DNA of 64,000 bases from Lentinula raphanica (lineage: Eukaryota > Basidiomycota > Agaricomycetes > Agaricales > Omphalotaceae), in assembly GCA_027919835.1 (NCBI GenBank), contig JANVFP010000028.1, positions 62,001-126,000 of the forward strand. Direction: 5' to 3'. The position numbers and the translations under genes are program-made. Below, piece by piece: positions 28,282 through 39,867 of this stretch. Every line of letters begins with the position of its first letter. The stretch's first letter is position 1. A model generated the notes under the pieces. That model saw only the letters and a program-made list of their open reading frames with translations, was not told the origin of the DNA and searched no databases.

Positions 28282-30321
28282 GTTTGGTGACAGTAGCGGT
28301 CAAAGCAGCATTGAAATTATTTGTTCGTCAAATAAATCACGTCATTATTTGACTCCTATTTTCTACGCATCAGGCTTTTAGTAGCCGCTATAGATTGGCC
28401 GGGTTAGAAACCCTGCACATAGCGTCTCTTTTCGTGGAAAACATATATACGAAATTAGAGAAGTAAGACTAGAGCACAAGGGAGGTACCACGAGTTTTAC
28501 TTTGAAGGGAACCAAGCCACAAGATCCTGCGGCAAGCTCATTATGAAGTTTTCTCGTTATATCGCGTCTATTAGTGCTAATATGAGCTGCGAAGATGTCT
28601 CCTCATGTACGAGTCCCTTCGATTCACAAACCTGTTTGTTAAAGCTGTACACATGCTCAGGCTTGTCCAAACTCCTCATACTACGGCCTACTACGGCCAC
28701 TGGTGGCTGAGAAAGTGGGAAGAACGGGGAAGCAACAAACTGATTTCGAGCTTCTTGCTACGAATTCCAGGTATTTGGCGACCAACCTCAGGCTGTGAAC
28801 AGATCTGTAGTAAGTATTCTATCCTGAGTCATCCAGAAACCGATTTCATGATTGACAGAGAAAATGGTTGAATTGTTCAAGGCATTGACTAACCTCTCTA
28901 TACGCTGTGGCTTGCCAGCTCCAAGACATAGTATCCCGATGAACGCGCTGTTATCAAGATTTATAGGTGAGTCTGAATCTTCTCTTCTTGTCAGAATAGG
29001 TCGAAAACTGATTGCCTCGATCACCACAATCCAATTCTAAAGGGTGGTTACTGGTAAGAATGACTGTCGTGTCACTTCTCACTCCGTCTGGTTTCGTTTG
29101 ATTAGGTCACAGTGAGCATCACAAGAGCCGAACTTCACGAGTCAGATTCCTAGATCCTCGAACTCACGGCCGAATCCGAACGAAAAAATAACCCGGGTCA
29201 AGCATCTCCAGTTTGAAGCTCATGACTTTGGTCGATGCTCCGGAATGGAAACTGTTTGCTGTTCAGTGGAGCCCTTAAAATGTCAGATCGAGAAGAAAAA
29301 GATAAAGTTTAAACTCGAAAACCAGCCATCCTCGTTCAAGTACCGCTTCATATACAGTTCAAACTCGCTTTAGTCTCCGTCGCTCTCATTTTCCTGCCAA
29401 AATGGCCCCCCTACCACCTATGTCCAGACGGCAGTCTCGGGATCGGTATTTTTGTCTCAAGAAAGTTCTTCATGATGGTTGAAGTCAGTCTGTAAGATAA
29501 GAGCCCTGCCTCCATGGGGACACACCTTGAAAGCTGCTCGTTCAATGTCTACGACTTCCAACGCAAAGATGGGATGCAAGTCGGTTCTGAAGGCCAATAT
29601 ACCATTACTCAACAGTGAACATGCAAAACGACTCACTTGTATCAACGTCCTCAGAAACAACGAGCGTATTCAAGTATTCACTATTTTTTGCGATAGGTAT
29701 TGGGGGAATGAAGGTTGGACACGAGTACCGGGCAGTTCTTATAGCGTTTCATTCAATTGTTTTTCGAAGATAGGAAACTCGCACTCTGAGAGTGCCCGAA
29801 GATTCGCGCTCGTCTTACCGTCTCCGTGATGCAGGAAGCGATAATCTAGATAATGAAATGTTACCATCCTGTTGGTGCGCCTGGAAGACCGAAAGTGGAT
29901 CGGAATGATTCCTTTCTTCGACCAGATTCGACCATGAATTCGAGCAACGGTTGAATGCGGCAGAAGTTAATATCAAGAGCAGGACTGGAGTCTTCAGTTC
30001 GGCTCTTGCCAATTTGTGAATACGATGGGAACGATTCTTTAAATGCCAGATATTGAGATTGACACGTACTTAACTCGAGCTTGTTTTGCCTCGAGCCCAT
30101 AGAGAATTGAGACCGCAGGCTTCCGAATGACCGCATAGATATTGGTAGAAGGAGATAAGCAGAAAAAGGCGATGTCAAAGCGAATGTTATCGTGTTTATT
30201 TGGACACCTGACGACCACCTCTTTGATTCCTACCGTGACTCGGTGATGAGAGATACCTAGCTTTTTATACCCATCTACCAACACATAACATTGAACCTTT
30301 CGTGCAAGACTATATCTCAAG
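28282..30321. other. Intergenic interval of 2 kb containing a hydrophobin relic
   Basis: Apart from the hydrophobin-derived stretch at 29324-29391, I see no supported gene. Several frames of 80-116 codons lack any recognisable motif or splice support. Confidence 0.4.
29324..29391 (+). pseudogene. Truncated hydrophobin start (leader plus first codons)
   Basis: This stretch copies the hydrophobin leader (CTCGTTCAAGTACC) and the first about 12 codons of the signal peptide, but the ATG has become ATA and an in-frame TAG interrupts it. Similarity stops after the CCGTCGCTCTC stretch. No cysteine exons follow. It marks a former hydrophobin locus or a partial duplication. Confidence 0.6.
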
Positions 30322-32630
30322 ATGAATATGGACGACGACTCTGCCGAGATTGAGCTGGTGAGTGCCATTTGTCACTTGTTAGATGTTTAGCGTATCTAAA
30401 CCATCTTAGCTGGAACAGAACTTGAGCAAGACTCATCAGATATCTCAGAAGATGACAAGTAAGCCAAGCTCTAGATCTCAAAGACCCTCGACTCAACCCG
30501 TCAGCTATACTGAACAGCTTCGATACACGTCTTGCTAGGCTCGAAAAGTCCATATTACCACTTTACAATTCTGCCCAAGTCCTGAACCGAAGAGCAAGCA
30601 GTACGTCGTGAACATAATCGACACATCAGTGCTTTAACAACGGGCAGATATTGAGAAAGCCTTAATAAAGATCGACGAAGTAGCGAGTAATCAGGAGGGA
30701 ATAGCTGCTGAAGAGGCATTGATTCTAAGAGGGTGCGTGTTTTATTTTAGCCATGATGACAGCGGTGGCTCACGAACTCAAGCAGACCGCAACCCGGAGA
30801 ATTTGATGTCTACAAGGATGCTCTGCAACGACTCAACGCTTCGATCGCCTTCAAAGCGTCTGACCAAGATTCCTTCGACACTGCCCGACTAGTCGAAACC
30901 GGTGCCAAGAAGCTTGCTCAACTTTATACCAAACTAGTTGCCGAAGGCTCCACTGGTACAACGCCTGCTCCAGGCGTCGAAATAGTCAAAGCTCCCTTCC
31001 CATCTCAGTTGCGCTCCACACTCCATCCTATAGTTGCCTTCCTCCGTACATTGCCAATCCCATCTACTCATCCGTCACATCCAGCCGCAGCTGCTATCCT
31101 CACGACTCTCAAGGATGCTCAACGAGGATACGCTGACATGCGAGGGACCTGGGCAAAGAAATGTCTAGAAGCGCACGGAAAACGCGTCGTAGATCGCGCA
31201 GACACTGTCGAACCGATTGCTACTGGAAAAGAATTGGGAATATGGATCCAGTCGCTTCTATCGGTCGCGCGAGAAGAGTACAATCTGCTCAAGGAAATGA
31301 GTACGTTGGCTAGTCCATCCCAACTGGCGTCTCATTTTGGTAATCTCCTCAACCCGCTCGTGCTTTTGATGAGCAGCACTATCACTTCATTGGTCGCTTT
31401 CTCCAAGCGATCTCTCCAGAAATACGGGTTTCTGATACTCTCTGCCTACGAGGCGCTTCTTGAGCTACAACCGATGTGGGACGAGATTGCTGCACTTAGG
31501 GTATCTTCCGAAAGTCGAAACGAGAATAGGAAGGAGATCAACGAGTATAAAGATGTTTTGCAGGTTGTCAGAATGGTTTGCATCAGGATGTTCCCAGAGG
31601 CTCTGGCGGATATCAAATTATCAACAGGAAGGACTGGAGACACAAGTACGGCAGTGTTAGATACAACAGTGGAGGTAATTTCGTATCTTCTGATATGAAC
31701 AAGTTTTGTGGCTGATATATGATCATAGGCTGTACAATTTCTCAATAACATGCAAGAGGTACTAACAGGTTCTGCTGATATTTTATCAGTGGTGGGCGAT
31801 GGAAATTGGAAGATGGGAGAGGGAGTTGTTGTCAAAAAACAGGCAATAGTCGAAGTCAGTGCACAGACATTGTTGGAACATTTTATCTGTATGTCGTATT
31901 TGTCCTCAACCGCGAACACCGTGGCTCATCGACTTTGTCCAGACGATGTCGTTGTCACGATCATCAATACGGTCAGCCTCATTTCACGTACACAACGGCG
32001 CCCGCCTTTCGATTCGTTTTTCCTATTGAACAACATTGCGTATTTGCGAAGAAATATTCTGGAACCCCGGCAAGAGTCGCTCATCGACTACCTCACGAAG
32101 CCTACCCAGGACATGCTCAACTCGAACTTTCGCACAGCGAAAGCGAGCTACCTTGACGCTAACTTTTCTCCGCTCATGCAGTCGCTTTCGGACGATCCAA
32201 AAGAGAAGGGTAAAGCCGCAACAAAGGAGAAGTTCACGAGATTCTATGACCTACTTGAAGAGGTGTTAGAGAGGCACCGGTTAGCCAAGGTACTAGAGGA
32301 TGACGCAGAGAGCAGAGAGGCCATCGGGAACGATGTCATTAAATTCCTCATCCCATCGTTGAAGGCATTCACTCAGAAACACAAGGAGAAAGAATTCAGT
32401 AAGAGTAAGCATGATTGTGGCTTTCGAGGAAATTCTACTTTCTTGCTAATGTCTCGAAATTTCCACCCAATCCTACTACGATCCCCTTCCGCGATGGTTA
32501 GATCCCCAAAAATGTAACTGCTTGTTCCGCTATTGTTCCCGTCCGACTGTCTATTGATCTTTTTTCGTTCTCAGACATCAAGTTGTCCGCGGAAACGGTG
32601 GAAAGCCAGCTGAGAAGCATCTACCGATAG
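30322..32630 (+). CDS. EXO70: Exocyst complex subunit Exo70
   Basis: Eight exons (30322-30357, 30410-30458, 30505-30600, 30648-30732, 30786-31674, 31729-32398, 32502-32513, 32575-32630) join in phase to 630 residues, close to yeast Exo70 (623). Exo70 binds PI(4,5)P2 and Rho GTPases and tethers secretory vesicles at growth sites, such as the hyphal tip. The N-terminal coiled coil (LARLEKSILPLYN, then VLNRRASNIEKAL), the all-helical rod and the conserved C-terminal helix NPQKYIKLSAETV are all visible. The NPQKY motif is encoded by a 12-nt micro-exon; skipping it keeps the frame but removes four conserved residues. Exon 1 is also short (12 codons). Confidence 0.95.
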
Positions 32631-33556
32631 TTGATTGCAATCGCTGTATTGTGTGTTTGGTGGTTCAAGAAATGTATTAATAATCTTCCGCTCCAGCCCT
32701 ATGTCTTCACGAGAGCTCGAGGAACATGAAAGAATACCCGGGTGCTTTCTTGCCTCATTGCCAGCAGCCTGATTACGGTGTGGAATTTCAACGTGAAAGA
32801 GAGCGAGAGAGAGAGCCGGCTATATGCTGTCTTTTGTGGTCCCACCTCGAAGTAGTATGGCCGTCGACGCCGTCGACTGTTGTATGTTATGTACGTAAAC
32901 CGTTTTCATAACAAACACCTCAAACTTAATGTCAACATCTTCATGTTCTTTTCGCGCTCACCAAGCTGCCGGTTACAGTCAAGACTAGCTTGGGTTCTAA
33001 CTGGTTCATGATTCGTACGTACGACAAGGACATGAAGATTGTCTGATGTGATTGGAAAAGAAGACAGTCCCACATTGGCTTGAAGTTCAAGCTCCGTTCT
33101 GCCAAGATCTCTCAAACTTCTGGTGCGATCTTTCCGTTATTATTCCAATTCTGAATTCACAGAATATTACCGTCAATTATCCTCAAGGTACATACGTACG
33201 GGTCTTGCGTCTGCTGTCCAGTTTTCGGTATTCCCAGAAAGCCCGTGCTCTGAACAGTTTACGCCTTCGACGTCACCCTTGACCCATTAACACTTTCATG
33301 TTTTTTGCGGGATTTTTTATGTCAATTGCTTGCCCTACGGACTCGGGTTTGTGAATGTCAAGTCTTTGGAACAACACAGCATATGTATGTCTGCGCTCTA
33401 GAACTCCGAAGCGTTCAGCGTCTACAAATGTTTACACGAACACTGAGGCTTCCTGGAATTCCATAGGAAGAGGGGGGCAGGGGGAACATGAGATGATTGT
33501 ACGGTTGTTCTATGTTCGAAGAATTTCGTACGAAAGGTCTTGAGAATTTTTTCCTG
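32631..33556. other. Intergenic, no gene seen
   Basis: It includes a short GA-rich run near 32798-32816. No frame is supported. Confidence 0.4.
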
Positions 33557-33865
33557 TTTCGAGGAGCGAACATTCTAAACGAGAAAGGCAACTGAACACA
33601 CTGCATGTCAAAACGGTATTCAAAACCACCACTGTTTTTCAATTTGTTCACTTTTAGCTGATGTGAAAATTACAGGCTTTTAGGTGGTATATACAGTCCT
33701 TTGGTATTCTTCCGCGACATTTAATTTCTGACACGCCCATCCGTCAAGAGTAAACTGATGACTCGATTTACCAAGAATTCCATCTGTAGCCTGTAGGCCG
33801 GGGCGTTCCCTTCGTTGCACTGGTGCAATTTTAGATGTTATGATTTTCAAGAGGTCTGAATGAGG
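33557..33865. repeat. Dispersed repeat of about 310 bp (copy 1)
   Basis: Nearly identical to 56117-56428 in the same orientation, with few mismatches over the whole length and sharp loss of similarity at both ends. It has no coding capacity. Size and sharp edges fit a small non-autonomous transposon or a solo terminal repeat; no TG...CA ends or target duplications were recognised. Confidence 0.75.
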
Positions 33866-34000
33866 GCCTGGCGCAGTCCGGGTCAGGTTCGTGGACCCTA
33901 TTTCCTCCCAAGAGCCAATGAACGTAGCTCAGCCGCTTTACGAGGGGGGTACCTGTAAATCCTGTAAAGTCTTGACCCGTCTTGACAGAGAGAGAAAAGA

Positions 34001-34007
34001 TATAAAA
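34001..34007 (+). promoter_or_regulatory. TATA box of hydrophobin 3
   Basis: TATAAAA 84 nt upstream of the ATG, followed by CCTCACTCGAACAAG and TCGTTCAAG. Confidence 0.7.
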
Positions 34008-34084
34008 GCTGGACAAAACCGCCTTCATGATCCTCACTCGAACAAGTAACCATCGTTCAAGTACTCTCATTCTTTATCTCAGCC

Positions 34085-34539
34085 ATGCAGTTCAAACTTG
34101 CCTTCGTCACCGCTGCTCTCGCCACTCTTGCGGTCGCCACACCCACTCCTCGAAATGAACCAGCGAGCAGCTGTACTACTGGACCGATCCAGTGCTGCAA
34201 CAGCGTCGAATCCGCCACCAGTAGTCCCATCGCGCTTCTTCTTGGGCTTTTGGGCATTGTCCTCCAGGACGTGAATGTCAACGTCGGTCTCACTTGCTCT
34301 CCTATCACCGTCATTGGTGCGTCGGGCAGCAGTTGGTAAGTTATAAAATCCTAGCTCCTGGACGCAGGGCACAAGCTGATGTTGTATGATGTAGTTCTGC
34401 GCAAGCTGTTTGCTGTGATGATAACAGCCACGGTAGGATGATCTCTTTTTTTCCGTTTCCCACATGGGTTTCTTGAAGCTGATCATCATTTTACGCAGGT
34501 GGACTCATTTCCATTGGCTGTGTTCCCGTCTCTCTTTGA
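34085..34539 (+). CDS. Class I hydrophobin (copy 3)
   Basis: Exons 34085-34335, 34395-34432 and 34499-34539 have the same 251/38/41 lengths as copies 1 and 2 and give 109 residues. The signal peptide and C-x6-CC-x32-C-x12-C-x5-CC-x12-C pattern are intact. The loop after the first CC diverges from copies 1 and 2 ([10 protein letters not shown], and DVNVNVG in place of DVTALVG), as does the segment before Cys 5 (GASGSS). Intron 1 has a standard GTAAGT donor. The end of exon 3 and its downstream flank are tandemly duplicated just beyond the gene. Confidence 0.95.
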
Positions 34540-35150
34540 GCATCATCCACCAAAGCTCAATTATGCGCTGAGAGAATACCCTATAGCGTTATCTCGCTGA
34601 AACCTTGGGACTATGTACTCTTTCATTCTTTTGGGATCGTAGGGGGTCAATAGTGAATTCATCTTTCATTGCTATAAACATCTTTAGGCGTTTGACGCTC
34701 GATACTGAAAGCGACGATGCGAGGCCATGCCGCCATGCCAATGACAAGACTCCAACTGTTATTAATGTTAGACCGTTGTCCCTCATCCGGGAATTCGGAG
34801 AGCAAGCTTCTGAAAAGATCCCGCTGAAAGCATTGGCTGTGTTCCACTCTCTCTTTGAGCACCGGAATCGCGACAGGTTGGTTTGCGTGGAGAGAACGAC
34901 TTGTTCAACTAGCGTGCTCGATGGTTTTTGTGGGACTATGTACTCTTTCATTCTTTTGGGACTGTAGGGTTTAATAGTGAAAATCTGGGTCATTGTTGAA
35001 AAAAATCTTCGGGTGGTTCACAGTCACTCGGGACTGAGAGCGACGACGCGAGGCCATTCCCTCATCAGGCCGACGTTGTTCCTCATAGTTCCTCATTCGG
35101 AAATACGGAAAGAACAAGCACAGCCTTGCACCAACGGAGAGTATGCTCCA
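34508..35150 (+). repeat. Two tandem units of about 322 bp starting in the tail of hydrophobin 3
   Basis: Unit 1 starts within the last exon of hydrophobin 3 (CATTGGCTGTGTTCC); unit 2 starts with a diverged copy near 34833 that retains the stop context (TCTCTCTTTGAGCA). Both contain GGGACTATGTACTCTTTCA (at 34607 and 34932) and a GCGACGATGCGAGG-like block. Unit 2 runs into the flank of the tRNA-Arg gene. The tail of unit 2 resembles the flank of the second tRNA-Arg near 44.83-44.95 kb. Confidence 0.7.
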
Positions 35151-35232
35151 GTATGCTCTAATCATGACTTTGGCGTTTGAGAGGCGCAGAAACGCAGGAT
35201 TTCTGAGAAGACGTCAAGCCGCAAGACAAAAA

Positions 35233-35329
35233 TGACCACCGCAGGGGTCGAACCTGCAATCTCCTGATTACACACCTTCTAAGAATCGTTGAATCGTAGT
35301 CAGACGCGATGCCATTTCGCCAGGCGGCC
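35233..35329 (-). tRNA. tRNA-Arg(ACG) with a 25-nt intron (gene 1)
   Basis: Folding on the minus strand gives a 7-bp acceptor stem (GGCCGCC/GGTGGTC), D-arm GCGA/TCGC with loop AATGGCA, anticodon stem TCTGA/TCAGG with loop CTACGAA, and T-arm GCAGG/CCTGC with loop TTCGACC. The anticodon is ACG. The 5' part is 35329-35294 and the intron is 35293-35269, just 3' of position 37 as in eukaryotic nuclear tRNAs. The 3' part is 35268-35233. Box A (TGGCGAAATGG) and box B (GGTTCGACCCC) are intact, and a TTTTT Pol III terminator follows. Confidence 0.92.
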
Positions 35330-35988
35330 ACAGCAAAATCCCATTATGTAGCGCAGGTTGGAACGATTAAATAAATCTGGACGGTGGGAATTCTACGCAA
35401 AGAAACTAAGCGCTCGTCTGCGCTCGTCCTTCGACTCTGAGCTCGATTCTTTCATAGTAATTGTTTCTCCAAATGTCCGAACTCTGTCAGGTTTGACTTT
35501 CAGTCGTCTGTTGAGCTCAAGGTACGTGCCCATCTCTTCTGCGCTTTCACTCTGAACTCGAACACCTCCCTTCAGTTAATCTGCCAACCTCGGAAGACTC
35601 GGATGAACTCCATGATGAACTTGACTCCCTTATACGAAGACGAGCTTGGTTGTCGAAATAAGGATGAGTTGATGAAGCTTCAAGCGCAGGATCCTCTACC
35701 CTTTTTGTGATATCATCTTGGCAAAGCTCTCCGAACTTTGCAGCGAGGTGCCACGCAAACTAAAAGCGAACAAGAAACGTTTACTATTTCTCGTTCAAAA
35801 ACGTTTACTGCGATCAACAGAGAACGGTACAATCTCAGAATGAATCGAAAAAAAGACCTCAACTCCCATAGGTATTAGGTATGTGTATGCTGTTTTTTTC
35901 TAGTCAACTCTTTCCGTCCTTCTTCGACAACATCCAACATCATCAAAGTTGATTAGGTACGTGCATGGCAAGGTGTTGGCCATGTTAC
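35330..35988. other. Intergenic, no gene seen
   Basis: No supported frame. It shares a GGTGGGAATTCTA string with the upstream flanks of the tRNA-Arg at 45.1 kb and, inverted, the half tRNA at 55.0 kb. Confidence 0.4.
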
Positions 35989-36459
35989 TCAGAGTTGCAC
36001 GGGAAGGCAACCAAGGGAGACGAGTCCACCTATAGGCGAGTGCGTATCAGCATCATCCAAGGGTTGAAATACACTAATCTGTGTATTGTGGTGAACTACC
36101 GCGTACCATAGTTGTTATCATTGCAGCAGACGGCCTGAGCATTACTATCGAACATCGTTTGTTAGTAATAGTAAGAGTAGGTGAGACACAGTTTCTTACC
36201 AGTCGTTCCCGTTCAGGACACCGATGACATCAATCGGAGAGCAGGTAATGCCAACGGGGACGTTCACGTCCTGGAGGACGATGCCAAGGAGCGCAAGAAG
36301 CGAAGACGCAGCAGTGCTCGTGGCCGGCTGGACACTGTTACAGCATTGGAGGTCTCCGGTGGAACAGCTACTCGCTGGCTCGTCCCGAGACTTGGGAGTG
36401 GGCGTGGCGACCGCAAGGGTGGCGAGAACGGCGGAGACAAAGGCAAGTTTGAACTGCAT
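35989..36459 (-). CDS. Class I hydrophobin (copy 4), more diverged
   Basis: Exons 36459-36200, 36144-36107 and 36029-35989 (260+38+41 nt) give 112 residues. Signal peptide as in the paralogues, then SRDEPASSC. The eight-cysteine spacing is C-x6-CC-x32-C-x13-C-x5-CC-x12-C. It differs in the last third ([21 protein letters not shown]), the same version as the relic at 48903-49048. All three exons and standard GT-AG introns are intact. The product is secreted and surface active. It belongs to a 1.8-kb neighbourhood that recurs inverted at 47.8-49.05 kb. Confidence 0.95.
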
Positions 36460-36566
36460 GTTGACTAGGAGAGTATGCTTGAAACTGGATGAGAGATTGA
36501 AAAGGTTGCTTGAACGACGAGTGGTAGTTGTTCGAGTGAGGGATAACACGGGGGAGTCCTTCTGGG

Positions 36567-36573
36567 TTTTATA
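36567..36573 (-). promoter_or_regulatory. TATA box of hydrophobin 4
   Basis: TATAAAA on the minus strand, 108 nt upstream of the ATG. CCTCACTCGAACAAC and TCGTTCAAG follow before the start. Confidence 0.65.
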
Positions 36574-36940
36574 CGTTTTCTTTGTCCAATGGGCTGATTC
36601 AAGTCTTTCTTTCTTCCAATTGCCAAGCAGGCTGCCTGTACTATGGATATGTCTATGTCGTCCGATGTCACAGAAATCATATCCTTTCACTGTTCAGTTT
36701 CTATGTCGCCGTGCAACGGAGCCTTCCTCGCATGCGTGAAATGATCATTGCGACTGACAGGACGGGGATGGAAAAGCCAATATATCCTTACGGAATGAAT
36801 CGACGACACGCAAATATCCTCTCAAAAGGAAACAAACATACGACTGATAGGCGCGTTTAGGGAGAACTACTACCAGCCCTCGGTTCGTTCGTATGCAAGA
36901 GATCAGTCAATGAAGAGTCTTCCGAACATTTGCTTGCTCG

Positions 36941-37046
36941 CTTTGGCCCCCCTCTTTCGCGCTTGTCATCGATCGCAAGTTGGAGGGGTGACTGGAACAT
37001 ATGTGCGACATGGAACTCAACACCGTGGGGTTGGTTCAACAGCTTA
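36941..37046 (+). repeat. Inverted-duplicate segment X, copy 1
   Basis: The reverse complement recurs at 48740-48862, next to the headless hydrophobin. No coding potential. It marks the hydrophobin 4 segmental duplication. Confidence 0.75.
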
Positions 37047-37599
37047 CAGCTAGCACGGCGCCATGAACACGGCTCATGCTGTATGTCCGAGCACGGTTGT
37101 TCAAATTTTCAACGGACGCGTAGTAGTATTACTAGGAATTTGCATGTGGATACTTCAAGAAGAGCTATCACAGTTTCATCCTTTCGGATAAGTCATCAGT
37201 TTCTAGAAATAATCAATTGGAACAAGGTTAAAACTTTTAGAATGGCTCTCCCTCTTCCACCCTTCTTCGCCCCCTCAGAATACGCAAACTGGGTGAGGCA
37301 GGGTTGAGGCGTTTCACAAGGACTCCAGAGAACTCCACCGACTCACGAACGAGGAACTCCCTTCATGACTTGCATGGGCCATCTGTTCGATTTGTTGGGA
37401 ATTTCTATCACTTGTCAGCTCCCAATCGATTGGGCCAGTATATCAGCTAGAATCAGGCTCCGCGCGGTGTGTTACTACGAGTCCTTCCTCAAAGTTCACA
37501 CGTCCCCGCGTCGGAGTGGAGATGAATGCCTCAGGCTCCATCAATGAACAGGTGTCAATAAAAACTGTCAGCAGGCTGCAGCCATCGGAAAGCAATCGC

Positions 37600-37810
37600 G
37601 CCCCCCCCCTCCCCCCACCACTGCCCACTGCCCAGCTCACCAGACACCCCAGTCAGAGGCATTGCTGGAAATGCTCCCCCAGCTTATGTCAGGTTGATGT
37701 TCCATCAGACTGGAGCAGTTGAGCCATTCGAGACACCAAAACTGTCCAAAGTTCCAAGAGGTTCGTTATAACGTATAATAAGAGAAATAATATTAACATT
37801 AACATGACCA
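37600..37810 (-). repeat. Repeat family Y, copy 1
   Basis: The reverse complement matches 47815-48030, with weaker matches at 48295-48560 and 63805-64000. Landmarks are GAGCTGGG flanking a run of G/C and a CTTATTATACG string. The C-run here (near 37600) and the G-runs at 47950 and 48000 lie inside it. Confidence 0.7.
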
Positions 37811-38298
37811 TTTCGCCTGGACTGCCACCCGTGGCCATAGGCTATACAAGGCTATATACATCGGACATCCCAGGACGACGATCCGACCCGTCCTCTTGTT
37901 CCCGGGGTGCAATCGGTGCGACTATTGGCGCAGGAGCCATCGAGATGGCTTCAGACATGGGTTGGACTGATTCTCCTTCGTGAAAGTGCAGGAACAGCGG
38001 TCGAGAGGCAAGGTCGCTCGTGCGTTGACGGTGATAGTTCTTGACAACGAGGAGAGAGGATAGGCGGGAGAAGGTGACTGTTTAGCAACCTCAGTGAATG
38101 TTCATGTCCACGCTTTTGCGGCCCGGGTGTTCTGGACTTTGCAGATATTACCATGGGCCCATGGGCCAAAGCTGTTCTTACGGTCGTTCCTGGTTCTATT
38201 AAAGATCATACGCCATTGGCTAGTCATAATGGTACACTATAGTTACAGTTAATTGAATAATGAAGTCCATTCATAGGTGCCATGCGTGTTCGAACTAC
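37811..38298. other. Intergenic, no gene seen
   Basis: Contains a CCATGGGCCCATGG palindrome near 38153-38166. No supported frame. Confidence 0.4.
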
Positions 38299-39867
38299 CT
38301 ACCCACCGGTTCCAGCTGTCTTTTTGATGCGATTGGCAGCAATTCTCAAAGAACGACGCGGAGCCGCGCCAACGGTCAACGAGGCTGATCTCTCAGGATT
38401 GGGAGATTCATCCGTAAGAGATGTTTCCGAATGTAAAGGTGTGAGCGGGGAAGAAGGCTGAACACTGATGTTGGCAACAACATCCGAAATCACAGCAGGT
38501 CGATCATTCGAGAACTGAGAACGAGGAGGGATTCTGATTGTAAGAGGTCGCACACTGCTGGCAGTCATCTTGGCCGGTCCTTCCATGTTTTCCTGTACTT
38601 CAAGAACACGCTGAGGAGACTGATTGGTGACGTCTGACAGGCTAGTTGACCGAGGACTTGTAGTAGGAGTGACAGACGGGCTCTGAGTGCAACATGAGAT
38701 GTTGGGATGAATTCTCATAAGCGTAAATCCTAACCTTTGTTCCATTCTCAGAATTTTCCGAAAGAGGTTCAATGGCCACATTGCGATTCCTGCGATTGAT
38801 GAGTGAGGAGCGCTAACAACAAAATTCTGCATTTGTGGGAGGATTCGAGACAGAACTGTGATTCACCTCTGTTTGAGCAGGCTTTGCCCGAACGTAGGAA
38901 GTAGCCCGTTTGTTTCCACCAGCATTTCCCTTGCTCGACTCGCACGCGGGATCGGTCTACAGCAATGAGCTTTGGAAAGAAGGGAAGTGTAGTATGTACT
39001 TACTTTGATCAGGCCCTTTCCGTACTTCAAATTTCCAGAACCTTGCGTCAACGAGCTTCCCTATACGTGAGCTGTTTTCAGTTGATAAATTGCGCTCCAA
39101 ATCAAAAATCTTACCTCAGAAGCAATCACCCCTTCAACATTATTCGACAATCCCCCTCCTGTAGAACTGCCGGCAAGATCATTGCCGGATGGACCAGGTC
39201 GTCCAGCAGACAGATTCACCAAAGAACGAAGGCCCAACGCCGCATCTCCATTGGTAATCCCACGATCAATTTCCTTGTGCCACTCAAGATAAGCAAACGG
39301 TGATTTCGTCATCGTGGATGTTGCTCTCTGCGGCACGAATTGTGATGCATCGCGGGGTCCAGCCAACCTCGTACGATCAAAGAGAGGGCTTGAATCTTCC
39401 AAAGCTCGGACAGATAGTGAGGAGTTTGATGAATGAAAAGACCCAGAGACTTCGCGCCCATCGGATGCCTCTTGCAGAAGCTCCCTTGAGTTCCCTTGCA
39501 GAGATGTTCCCGGGTCTAGCAGATCCCACCCAATATCATACATCAATGCCATCTCGCGCAAAGTCATGGCGGTCTCAAGATTTTGTTCGATCGAATTGTC
39601 GTAGAAGGACAACTTGCTGGGATCTGTTTGCGAGAGAATGTAGAACGCGTGCTCGAAAAAGGATCTCGGTCCTTCCCAACATGCCAGGGAGATCCATTGG
39701 TTTATGAGGGGTTGATGACGGGGATCACATAGAAACTCTTGATAACGCCATTCGACTTCGGCTTCAGTCAGCTACGACGAGAACGAAAGGTTCAGAAAAA
39801 ATGTGTATCGAGTTGCGACGCGACTTACTTTTCGTTCGTAGACGTAGTGTCCTCTAAAGGATAGCAT
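38299..39867 (-). CDS. Unknown fungal protein with helical N-terminal domain and basic, Ser-rich C-terminus
   Basis: Six exons (39867-39829, 39771-39115, 39060-39004, 38956-38867, 38812-38735, 38682-38299) join in phase to about 434 residues. The N-terminal third is compact and helical, with LTEAEVEWRYQEFLCDP, a Trp-rich run WISLACWEGPRSFFEHAFYI and KLSFYDNSIEQNLETAMTLR. The rest is Ser/Pro/Gly-rich and ends in a basic APRRSLRIAANRIKK tail that could be a nuclear localisation signal. The dense aromatic N-terminus and perfect exon phasing argue that it is a real gene. No catalytic motif was recognised. I chose acceptor 38812 for exon 5 because the alternative at 38787 breaks the frame. Confidence 0.8.

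Noticed and set aside
33557..33865. Dispersed repeat considered as a solo LTR
   Set aside because: No TG...CA ends, primer-binding site or target duplication could be seen, so it is listed only as a repeat.
36224..36739. 171-codon plus-strand frame over hydrophobin 4
   Set aside because: Shadow of the hydrophobin on the other strand, which has the cysteine pattern and spliced exons.
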